A stretch of DNA of 64,000 bases. It comes from Iris pallida (lineage: Eukaryota; Streptophyta; Magnoliopsida; Asparagales; Iridaceae). The stretch's first letter is position 1; the number at the start of each line of letters is the position of its first letter. The notes below the pieces were generated by a model. The model saw only the letters and a program-made list of their open reading frames with translations. It did not search any database and was not told the origin of the DNA. The position numbers and the translations under genes were made by a program. Shown piece after piece: positions 12,359 through 23,375 of this stretch. Where the stretch lies: assembly GCA_029216955.1 (NCBI GenBank), contig JANAVB010009598.1:24927912-24991911 (forward strand), read 5' to 3'.

Positions 12359-14049
12359 CACTACCAAAATTTGTCAGATTAGCGACGTTTATAAACGTCG
12401 CTAAATTACGTTTATAAACGTCGCTAAATTACGTTTGAAGGTCGGGGCGTCGTGCCTGTTGCTTCCGAAGGTCGGGGCGTCGTGCACTACCAAGACTCCT
12501 ACTCTATGTGCTCGTGGCACTACATAGGCTCCTGCTACATATAATATGTGTGTAGCATATGCACATCGATGTGGCCATTGTAGATCAATTTCCATTAGCC
12601 TATCCAGGCTACGATTGCTACCAATTTCAGTTGCACATGATGCACAATCACACACTGATGTGGTGTGTGTAGGTTGCAGTTCAAAAACCCCCTATCTTCC
12701 TTCACTGATCTAGTTATCTTACTTTCCATATTTCCTTTCAGTACTCTATTTCTGGATATTTGAGTAGTGGATTTGTCTTCACCAACTTTATATGTGCATT
12801 ATGGTTATGTATGACTTATTTTTTATTACATTGATTTTATCGTATTTAGACTAGTTTACTTATTCTGTGGATGAGATTTAGCATACCTGTGACTATGATA
12901 TTATTTAGGTACAATGATATATGTAGTTGGGGATCCCATTAAAGTAGAAAATCCTCTAAGTACATATATGTTGGCCATTGTTACGCAGCTTGGTCCCACT
13001 TATTTTTGGGACTGGAGCGTGACAGTCTTGGTTACAGTCGGGCATGTAGTGTCAACAGATTTTGTGTATCCATGTGCAGTACAAGATGGGTGTCATGTAT
13101 TGTGTCAGACATTTATGGTATTGTGTGTGTCTCTGTGCAGTAGGTAGCACCGAGTGAAGCTGGGTTCCTATGTGTATCAACAAGTAAAGGGAAGAGGATA
13201 TGCCATAGTCATGTGTGTTTGCTAGTGTATATCATAACTAGAGTACAAACTATATTAGAAATAGGCAATACAGGGCTGTGTGTGCATATGGGTATCTAGT
13301 GGGTGTGCGCCTAGGCAGGGAATAGCAGTAGTTAATAAGTAGTTTCATTAGTCAGTGTGTGCGTGTGTCAGGAACAGCCATTGCAACAGGAACCCCCTTC
13401 TCCCTCACATATACCTGCTGCTTCTAAAACATGGCCGCCATCTCCCCACATATACCTGCTCCCTCACATAACCCTAACCTGAACCCTAACCCTAACCCTC
13501 CCCCCATCCCCCCTCCTCACCCCCAGCCGCCCTCACCCCCTGCCCCTCCCCCCCAGCCACACCCTACTCACCACTCGACCACCCCTACCCCCTGCCCCTC
13601 CCCCCAGCCCCTCACCCCCAACCACCCATACCTCCCCCCCCGTGCCCCTTCCTCCGAGCCACCCGTACACCTCTAACCATCCATAACCAAAATAGAGAGA
13701 GAGATAGAGGGGAGTTACGTACCGAAGATGGAGGAGAGTTCGCTGTGCCGGAGGGAAAAGTGAGGAGAGAGAGTGAAAATGGGAAATGGGGGAAATGAAT
13801 CGAGAGGGGAATTTTAATTAAAATTTAGCGACGTTGTGAGTAGCATCGCTAAAGTCGTTGTCGCTATTAGCGACGTAATGGCGACGTTTAGCGACGAAAA
13901 GCTCATTTAATTAATATACGTCGCTGGCACGTCTCTATTTTCGTTGATAATAGCAACGTTTAACGTAAACGTCGCTAATTTGCAAGAATTAGTGACGTTT
14001 TAACTAACGTCGCTAAATTACGTCGCTAATATAGCAGATTTTAGTAGTG
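12359..14049. mobile_element. non-autonomous CACTA (En/Spm-type) element
   Basis: Starts CACTACCAAAATTTG and ends with the complement of CACTACTAAAATCTG. Subterminal zones on both sides carry repeated TTAGCGACG/CGTCGCTAA, the kind of motif CACTA transposases bind. It is flanked by ACC on both sides (12356-12358 and 14050-14052), a perfect 3 bp target duplication. The interior is non-coding, with a C-rich low-complexity part at 13440-13680. It splits the right TIR of the MULE, so it is the younger insertion. Confidence 0.93.
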
Positions 14050-14200
14050 ACCGACTGCCTCCCTCTTTCTTTCTCTTCCTCCCAAACGATTTTGGACTCC
14101 TCTCCCAAATTTAATCCAACGGCTGATGTTGTTCCAATCCAACGGTTCAGAGTCAAGGGGCTTCAACGGGGTTTTGGGAGCGGGGCTCCTGAACCGGCTC
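14050..14200. repeat. MULE right terminal inverted repeat, outer part
   Basis: Complement of 4424-4575. The inner part of the same TIR continues at 12310-12358 on the other side of the CACTA insertion. Confidence 0.88.
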
Positions 14201-15735
<1,535 letters not shown>

Positions 15736-17264
15736 TGTAACGCCCCAGAACCAGAATACTGGAGAGCGGGGGCGGACATAGCCAGCTACGTATATTGAAG
15801 TGCAACCCACCTCGCTATACGATCACGGCTGTCTAGATACATGAGGGTTTAACTACAAGCCATCAGTCTCTTATGGTCATGAACAAGCATATTGTCTCAA
15901 TCTCAAGCAAGTAATAACGGTTACAAGATGTCAGAGCATCAAATATACAATAGTAAGGCGTCCCACACATTACATATTTAGATGATCATGAAGCTAGTCA
16001 TACAAAATGTGAAGACTAGCAAGAGTTCCAGTCATACATGATCAACCTTAGGATTCGTCAATCATGTTACAGCCCGTAAGCAGACAGTAAGTAAAGTGCA
16101 ATACGAGCTAACACGTGCTCGCCGGCTAAACGCCTAAAAAGAATATTTTTACAATAAAGTGGGAAAACAAAAGGGAAACCCACTCGTTGCCTTGGTTACG
16201 CCTGGTGGTCACCATTTGACTGGAAGGTAGGTAGATCTCCTGGAGCTACTCTGGTATCTGGCCATACAAAACCAGCTGGGACAGACCCCAGAAAGAGCAA
16301 GTGCCACAAAGGAGGCTTCACTTAAGAACTAAAACCAGCAATTAGCACAAAAACATAATTATATAATAAAGGACTATAAATATGGAAATTCATGATGATA
16401 TACGATAAGATAACCATGGGACTATTCAGATAACCAAGTTACAACCCGTAAAACAAACAAGGACCGGGGTTGTAACCCTTCGTCTGAACGGAACTTGGTT
16501 TCCCATAATTTATCGATAAAATGAAGCACATGCAATCAGGTCATGTTACAATCTTGTACAGGATCAGGACAAGACTAGACTGGGTTGGACTCCATCCAAT
16601 TAATCACGGCCAAGCAATAAATACGGCTTGATACTTTAACTAACTAGGGTTATCACAGACCTAATTACTAACAAGATGCAATGAGATTGTTCCACAACCA
16701 CTAGCCCTGCAGACCATCCAGGTTATCCAGGTCGAATATCCGTTCATGAAGGGTACAACACATGACAGTGTGCTGGAAATGTGCCCTACTCGTCGGCAGG
16801 CTACAAGTCCACTTACGCGCCCAGATAACGGGATTGCCTGTAGCTGGGAAATCTCTTCATGACTACTGGATTATTCTAGTTATTGGCCTTAGTCAATTTC
16901 AATAGGTACCCCTGACCGTGGTATTCAGGGGTCTCCGTCTTAGATATGATGCAAGACAATACTGGTTCATTTGTACAAACACAATCGCCCATGGTGTCCA
17001 GGCCATTCATTCTTGTCACGTCATGCTAGCTGTCACAACAGCATATCGAGGTATATCATGTCAGGTTTACTTATCAAGAGTGCGCCACGATGGGCCACTA
17101 TCATGTCATGTTACTTGTCAGGAGTGCACCACGACGGATCACTATCGTTTATAGAACATGTGTCGAATTTACATGATACAAGCATTCAATCAAGGGACCC
17201 AAGTTACATAGAGGGTCATGAGATAAAGCATAAATGTAACAACCCAACATAATAAAAGGGGTGC

Positions 17265-17725
17265 AAGGGTTATGGAAAGAGCCATGTGGCTAAGGGAAAA
17301 ATAAGGCCATGCGGCTCGGTAGAGCTGGCTCATGCGGCCAGAAAAAGGCTCATACGGCCAGGGGGAACAAGGGCATGCGACTTGGGAGGGGACATGGGCA
17401 TGCAGCTCGGGAGGGGACAGGGGCATGCAGCTCGGGAGGGGACAGGGGCATGTGGCTCGGAAGAGCGGGCTCATGCGTCCAGGGAAAGGCTCCTGCGACA
17501 CGGGCCAACCAGAGCCATGCGGCTCGGTCAAGCAGTGCCATGCGGCTAAAGAGAGATGGGCTCATGCGGCCAGGAAGAATGATTTCATGCGGTCTGGAAG
17601 GGACGGGCTCATGCGGCCAAGGGAAAAAAAGCCATACGGCTAAGGAAAATAGGTTCATGCGGCTAAAAGTCGAGCAGAGCCATGCGACTGAAGTCAACTC
17701 AAGCCATGCGGCTAAGGCTGCATGA
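17265..17725. repeat. GCCATGCGGCT minisatellite in element A LTR (copy 1)
   Basis: About 18 degenerate units of 20-33 bp built around CATGCGGC, often as AGCCATGCGGCT, which can fold on itself. This copy has extra CATGCAGCTCGGGAGGGGA units compared with the other LTR. Confidence 0.85.
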
Positions 17726-18205
17726 AGACTGGAATGTCTATGCTGCCGCAGGGGACTTGCCGCATAAAAAAGTCATGCAGTCAAGCACTGTTCTTCTTCT
17801 CCAACTGTTCCGAGAAGTAGAACCATGGAAGCCATGGCTTCCAAGCTCCAATAATCCTTCATTTAAGGTCAGAATTCGGACTTCCATAGGTCAAAATAGG
17901 GCAGAAAGAAATTCTCTATAACATGGAACCATCAAAACTTGAGAATAACAAGGTTTAATAGATCAAAACTCAAGAAATCCGAAAATATAACAAGCTTAGA
18001 TCTACATGAAATGAGCCATGGAAATTAAAAATGCTATGTACTAAAATATCTTAGAATCTCGTGAGGAAGAAAATGGAACAACAAAAATTGAGTTCCTCCA
18101 TGAAGCAAGTTGCACTTGCCTAAGCCTCTCCTACTAGGTGGAGAGAGTAATGGTGAGGAAGAAGAAGAGTTATGAGGATTAATGGAAGAGAGAGTGGTTA
18201 GGTGG

Positions 18206-18214
18206 CTTATAAAG
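18206..18214 (-). promoter_or_regulatory. candidate TATA box of element A LTR
   Basis: CTTTATAAG on the minus strand, followed by a CT-rich leader. The same site occurs in the other LTR at 25788-25796. Confidence 0.5.
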
Positions 18215-18388
18215 GAAGAGAGTGGGTGGGATTGGTCCACATGCAAAAATCGAACCAAGCCGAACCAAGCAAACCGAACCAAACCAAGCAAATAAAATGC
18301 TAAAGTAAACCATGCAAGGAGACATGCAATATGAGTCAAAATACGTACACGTATACCAAAATACGTAATACGAACTGCGGGCGTTACA

Positions 18389-18554
18389 ACTCTACCCACC
18401 TTAAAAGAATTTCGTCCTCGGAATATAATTAAGAGGCTAGAGAGGCAAGGACAAGCTATACTAATCACAGACAAGCTATACTAAGCAGTCCACCATGTAA
18501 TCATTCATTCAAGCAAGGAATTGAGAGCATAAGGCATAAGAAAGACATTATACC
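18389..18554 (-). other. element A polypurine tract and 3' non-coding part
   Basis: Read on the minus strand the bases next to the 3' LTR are TTTTAAGGTGGGTAGAGT, a purine-rich primer for plus-strand DNA synthesis. Element B has TTTTAAGGTGGGTAGACT in the same place, which ties the two elements to one class. The rest is non-coding. Confidence 0.7.
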
Positions 18555-19135
18555 TTACGAGTCAAACAGGTCGGGATATCGCGATCGGATATCATCCTCA
18601 CGCTCCTACGTTGACTCACCCAAAGAGTGGTGACCCCAAGCAACACGGACTAACTTGATAATCTTGTTCTTGAGTATCTTCTCTATCAGTCCAATATAGA
18701 CACGGACCTCTCCTCATACGAAAGGTTGGTGCCAACAATCAATTCCGAATGATCCAGGATGTGGCTCGGGTCCAAGATATACCGTCGCAGTTGGGATACA
18801 TGGAATACGTCATGCACCTCATGCAACGACGGTGGAAGAGCGAGATGATAGGACACATCTCCTACTCGCTCCAGAATATCAAACGGCCCTATATACCTAG
18901 GACTGAGCTTTCCCCGTATGCCAAAATGAATGACGCCACGGTTAGACGATATCCTAAGGAATATGTGGTCGCCGACAGAAAATTCAAGGGGGCGCCGATG
19001 AGAATCGGCCCAATGGCGCTGGCGATCTTGTGCAACTCGAAGATGATCTCTGACTCGCCTAACCACCTCAACTGTCTGAGTAATCACTTCCGAACCAAGC
19101 ATCTGTCTCTCTCCAGCATCATCCTATGCTAGCGA
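18555..19135 (-). pseudogene. integrase C-terminal region and chromodomain, element A
   Basis: The frame around 19102-18686 carries a GPY/F-type module (KLSPRYIGPFDILERVG followed by LPPSLHEVHDVFHVSQLRRY). In gypsy integrases this module follows the catalytic core. Just after it, in another frame, KNKIIKLVRVAWGHHSLGE...EREDDIRSRYPDLFDS (to TAA at 18555-18557) matches the chromodomain of Tekay-type chromoviruses, which bind modified chromatin. The chromodomain Trp codon is TAG, and a frameshift separates the two parts. Confidence 0.82.
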
Positions 19136-19965
19136 GGATCTGCTCTTCCTACCATACAGTGCCTCGAACGGTGCCATCTGGATATTGGCATGGAAACTGT
19201 TGTTGTACGAGAACTCTACCAGGTGCAGGTGATCCTCCTACGAACCACCGAAGTCGAGCGTCCAAGATCTCAACATATCTTCCAAGGTTCGTATGGTACG
19301 CTCTGACTGACCACCTGTCTGCGGATGATAAGCTGAGCTGAACTGGAGGTGAGTTCCCAAACTCTCTTGCAGACTGCGCCAAAAGTGCGACGTAAATCTT
19401 GAATCTCTGTCCGAGGTGATACTGACTGGTATACCGTGAAATCTGACGATTTGCCTGAGGTATATCTCTGCTAGCCGAGCCGTCGACTGACCAACCCTGA
19501 ACAGGAGAAAGTGTGCCACCTTCGTGAGCCTGTCTATAATAACCCAAATAGCATCTCTACCGGCCGGGGACCTAGGTAATTCGGTCACAAAATCTATGGT
19601 TATATGCTCCCACTTCCATTCTGGAATTGGCAAGGGTTGAAGAAGTCCAACTGGCATCTGATGTTCAGCCTTAACTTATTGGCAAACCAAACACCGAGAG
19701 AGAAACCGGACTATCTCCCTCTTCATGCCATTCCACCAAAAGTGCTGACGGATATCACGGTACATCTTCGTGCCACCGGAATGAATGGAATACTGTAAAC
19801 TGTGAGCTTCTGTCGTGACTTTCTGTCTGATATCATCTCTAGGTACACATAGACGCCTCCCATGCCGAAGTATACCATCTTCATGAATACATAACTCTGG
19901 CCGACGTCCTGCCTCATACTCTGCTCTGAGTCGCTGAAGCTTAGAATCTGTTGACTGTGCCATCC
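19136..19965 (-). pseudogene. integrase zinc-binding domain and catalytic core, element A
   Basis: The 19963-19676 frame has the HHCC zinc-binding domain: two His in EAHSLQYSIHSGG and CLVC after FWWNGMKREI. The 19657-19238 frame has the RNase-H-fold core with DDE residues in ITIDFVTELPRS, ITSDRDSRFTSHFW and QTGGQSERTIRTLED. The segment then reads [18 protein letters not shown], a TAG where the family has Trp. Frameshifts and stops split what was one polyprotein. Confidence 0.88.
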
Positions 19966-20677
19966 GGATCCTCTCGACTATAATGGACTAAACTTGCATA
20001 CTGGCCATCAATGCCACGTTGGTAGGAAGGACAACTTCTATACCCATCTTTTGAAGATCTGTTAATAACTCTGGTTGTGCTGTTAGAAAATAAACTCCAG
20101 CTCTCCTGCTTAATGCATTTACAACAACGTTGGCCTTTTTTGGGTGATATTACAGGTTGACATCATAATCCACAAGTAGCTCTAGCCACCTTCTCTGACG
20201 CATGTTAAGATCCTTCTGAGTAAACACATACTTCAGGCTCTTGTGGTCGGTGAAAATCTCCACCCGGTCTCCATACAAATAATGTCTCTAAAGCATAAGT
20301 GCAAACACTACTGCTGCCAACTCCAAGTCATGGGTTGGGTAATTCCTCTCATGATCACGAAGTTAACGTGACGCATAAGCTATTACCTTCCCATGCTGCA
20401 TCAAAGCACATCCTAAACATCTGCCTAAAGCATCACAATATACTGAGAATCCCCCGGTCCCATCTGGAAGCGTGAGAATGGGTGCCATCATCAAGTCTCG
20501 CTTCAACTTCTTAAAAGAATCCTGACATTCTGCTGTCCAAGCGAACTGCACATCCTTGCGGGTCAACTGGGTCAATGGCACTGAAATCCGAGTAAAGTCT
20601 GAAGTAGCCGGCCAAGCCAAGAAAACTGTAAAATTCTGCAACTGTACTAGGTACTGGCCACGTCTCGATAGCCACAA
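19966..20677 (-). pseudogene. RNase H region, element A
   Basis: Frame 20677-20363 covers the RT-RNase H connection and the start of RNase H (LTLPDGTGGFSVYCDALGRCLGCALMQHGKVIAYASR), with the expected Asp in YCDA. The rest up to the integrase (20362-19966) is shifted and broken, although Tekay-like RNase H phrases remain readable in fragments. Confidence 0.75.
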
Positions 20678-21266
20678 TCTTCTGGGGATCTACTTCTACT
20701 TCTCCTCTGGTGATGATATGACCCAAGTATAAAATACGATCGAGCCAGAACTCGTATTTACTGAATTTTGCATACAACTGGTGCTCTCTGAGAATCTGGA
20801 GGACCACTCTGAGATGCTGCACATGCTCTGCTTCACTCTTACTGTAGACCAGGATGTCGTCTATGAACACAATCACGAACTGATTCAAGTATGGCATGAA
20901 AATGCGATTAATGAGGTCCATGAATACAGCTGGCGCATTGGTTGCTCTAAATGGCATAACAAGGAACTCCCAAAGCCCATATCTAGATCTAAAAGCTGTC
21001 TTCGGGATGTCCTGCTCTCTGACTCTGATCTGATGGTATCCTCACCGCAAGTTAATCTTCGAGAATACTACTGCCCCCTTAAGTTGATCAAACAAGTCAT
21101 CTATCCTCGGGAGAGGGTATCTATTCTTGATTATCACTGAGTTCAAGGTACGATAATCTATACATAATCTGGATATACCATCCTTCTTTTTTACAAGAAG
21201 CATCGGGGCTCCCCAAGGTGATCTACTTGCACGAATGAATCCCCTGGTCCTGAGTTCTTCAATCAT
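20511..21266 (-). pseudogene. reverse transcriptase, element A
   Basis: Two frames hold the Ty3/gypsy reverse transcriptase: [39 protein letters not shown], then [13 protein letters not shown] and the catalytic [11 protein letters not shown]. The first catalytic motif reads FSKINLR followed by a stop and GYHQIR, where the family has FSKIDLRSGYHQIR. The first metal-binding Asp has thus become Asn and the Ser codon is TGA. The enzyme cannot be active. Confidence 0.9.
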
Positions 21267-21891
21267 CTTGTATAATATTTCTAACTCTGAAGGCGCTATC
21301 CCTGTAGACTCTCTCCGATACTGGGGCTGTCCCTGGGATCAAGTCGATAGTAAACTCGATCTCTCGCTCTGGCAGCATTCCTAGAAGCTCCTCTGAAAAA
21401 ACATCTGGAAACTCCTCGACTATCCGGGGTAACTGTACTGCTGCTACTGACATCCACAATACTGGAGGAGAAGGTTCAACTTTGCCTTGGAAAAAGGAAA
21501 ACTCTGGCTCGCCTGGAATGCTAAAAACAACCCTGCCAACATGGCAGTCTATCCTAGCATACTGGTTCCTTAACCAATCCATCCCTAAGACCACACCATA
21601 ATCGGCTATTGGAAACTCTATTAATCTAGCGGGGAACTCTCTACCGCTAACTACGATCCGACACGAGGAAAATACTCTATCTACTCCCACAAGACCGTTA
21701 CCAGTAAATATATTAAGCCTTACTGATAATGACTCGGGCTCCAGTCCTATCCATGTCGCGAATCGTGCAGACATGAATGAATGCGATGCACCAGAATCAA
21801 ATAACGCTGATGCTGGAAAGGAGTTGACGAGAATAGTACCTGCCACTACCTCACCTGGTGCCAATCCTTCTTCTACGGTCATCGCCATCAC
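21259..21891 (-). pseudogene. aspartic protease, element A
   Basis: Retroviral-type protease that processes Gag-Pol. The active-site motif ALFDSGASHSFMS is intact about 35 residues into the open frame, and VVLGMDWLRNQYARIDC follows as in gypsy proteases. It lies between the gag zinc knuckles and the reverse transcriptase. The frame is open for 210 codons but is cut off from gag by a break. Confidence 0.85.
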
Positions 21892-21972
21892 CTGACCATA
21901 TCCTCTGGGTGCGGGTCCCCTCTGCTGAAAACTTCTCTGTCTGCTCTGAATCAGGGCTTGGGCTTATGCATA

Positions 21973-23135
21973 CTACCAGGGGTATTGCTGCTGGAAGGCT
22001 TGCGCCTGCGTCGGTAATGGCCTCTGAGGCTGATACTGTTGTTGTTGCTGGACTGGTGCTGGTCCTCTCACCGAAGGACTAGTAAAGTTGGACGAGGATG
22101 AACTACCCCTGTTCGGGTAGTTCCCAACCCTGTGGTCCGGTGCTCCACAAACCAAGCACAATCCATGTGCTTTGCGACATTTTGCCACTACATGTCCTGG
22201 CTTCCCACAATGAGTGCAACCCATTACGGAAGACTGCTTTTGCTTCTGCTGCTGAGGGTTTGTCGGGGTTAAATGCTGAACCGACGTCACTGAGACCGCC
22301 CACCTCGGGATTTAAATTGTCAAAGCCCTAGCTGCCGGGGCTGGTGTTGAAGACTGATTCATGTGGCCATGAGATCGCTTTCGACCTCTGGTCCTGTCCA
22401 CGATCCTTTGGGAGGTATACTCATGCCTCCTGGCTGCTCTCAATACCGCATCAAAAGTCTGATGCTCAAACTGCTCCACTGCCAATAAAATCTCTAGATA
22501 GAGCCCCTGTTGGAACCGCTGGGCTCTGTCGAACTCGGTCACTACCAAGGTGGGAGCAAACCGACTAAGTCTCAAAAACTCGACCGCATATCTGTCGACT
22601 GTCCTGCCCATCTGCTTCAGATTGGTAAAACTCATCTGTAGATTGTACCGAGCTACAGCAACGAAGTACTTGGTCTAGAATCTTTCTTGGAATACTGCCC
22701 ACGCAACAGGTGCCACTAATCCAATGGCCTGAGCCGCCCACCAGCTGTGGGCAAGATCTAATAACTGTAGGCGTACTACCGCCACTTCTCGTTCTCGGGC
22801 GTCTTCGCCGCTTCTAGAATCACTTCTGTATCCTGCAGCCAAGCATCTGCGATAATCATATCTTTGCTGCCATCGAAGAAGGAAGGATTCAAACGCTTGA
22901 AGCTGTTGGCTGCCTGGTTCCCTTGATGACCGCTTCTGTTCAGAGCATCTTGTACTGCCTGGTGCAGGACGTCGCCCCGACGATCTTGAGATGCTAGTAA
23001 TGTCCTGATAAGACCCACTAAGGTGCCATCATCAGGCTGGACTGGCTGAAATGGTGGCTCTTGACCCCCAGTAGGCATAACTCTGGAGGCTACTCCTGAA
23101 TGTTGGGCTTGATCTCCAGGTTGCTGCTGGCCCAC
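21973..23135 (-). pseudogene. Gag, element A
   Basis: Three successive frames: an N-terminal part ending KRLNPSFFDGSKD...ADAWLQDTEVI, the retrotransposon Gag core (DRYAVEFLRLSRFAPTLV, FQQGLYLEI), and the C-terminal CCHC knuckles. The first knuckle is intact (CTHCGKPGHVVAKC). The second reads CLVCGAPDHRVGNY, with Tyr in place of the last Cys. Gag forms the cytoplasmic particle that packages element RNA. At least two frameshifts or stops separate the parts. Confidence 0.85.
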
Positions 23136-23348
23136 GGGAGGTGCTCTGCCGTGCCGATCGGTAGGACCAGAAATAATGTCGCTGAAAAAGATGACACAGG
23201 GAATAATAAGGAAGGACCAGGACAGATCAAAGATACAAGCATGTGATTAGGTCAAGAATTCAGGGATTCAGAGGATACGAGCAGAGATCAAGGGCGAGTA
23301 CTGATTGAGACATCTATTCGGTAAACCCTTACATATCTTGATTCATAA

Positions 23349-23375
23349 GACCTGCATGGGCCACCACTTAAACCA
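23349..23375 (-). promoter_or_regulatory. primer-site region of element A, non-canonical
   Basis: Read on the minus strand, the sequence after the 5' LTR is TGGTTTA followed by AGTGGTGGCCCATGCAGGTC. The usual TGGTATCAGA for initiator tRNA-Met is absent. The same 20-mer follows the 5' LTR of element B at 30804-30823. Confidence 0.5.

Larger units (their letters stand above)
4424..14200. mobile_element. two-gene Mutator-like element (MULE), with nested CACTA
   Basis: Bounded by long terminal inverted repeats starting GAGCCGGTTCAGGAGCCCCG (left at 4424, complement ending at 14200). Inside lie a FAR1/FRS-type transposase gene on the minus strand (9863-12185) and a GRF-zinc-finger gene on the plus strand (6962-8049), each reading inward from a TIR. 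Without the 1691 bp CACTA insertion the element is about 8.1 kb. Both genes carry nonsense mutations, so it is no longer autonomous. The two-gene convergent plan recalls maize MuDR (mudrA/mudrB), but the second gene is a different family. A hAT-like foldback (7345-7804) and several short repeat arrays lie inside. Confidence 0.8.
15736..18388 (-). repeat. element A 3' LTR
   Basis: 2653 bp with a perfect 10 bp terminal inverted repeat. It carries a candidate TATA box on the minus strand (18206-18214) and the GCGGC-type repeat array at about 17265-17725. Confidence 0.92.

Noticed and set aside
13460..13500. CCCTAA repeats suggesting a telomere
   Set aside because: Only a few degenerate copies inside a CACTA element, and not the usual plant CCCTAAA unit. 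A similar phrase near 2935-2960 is equally short.
13431..13676. Proline-rich open frame
   Set aside because: A translation of C-rich low-complexity DNA inside a CACTA element; no domain and no gene structure.
17190..17725. Glycine/alanine-rich open frames over the GCGGC array
   Set aside because: All three frames are open through the repeat array. This is repeat composition, not coding.
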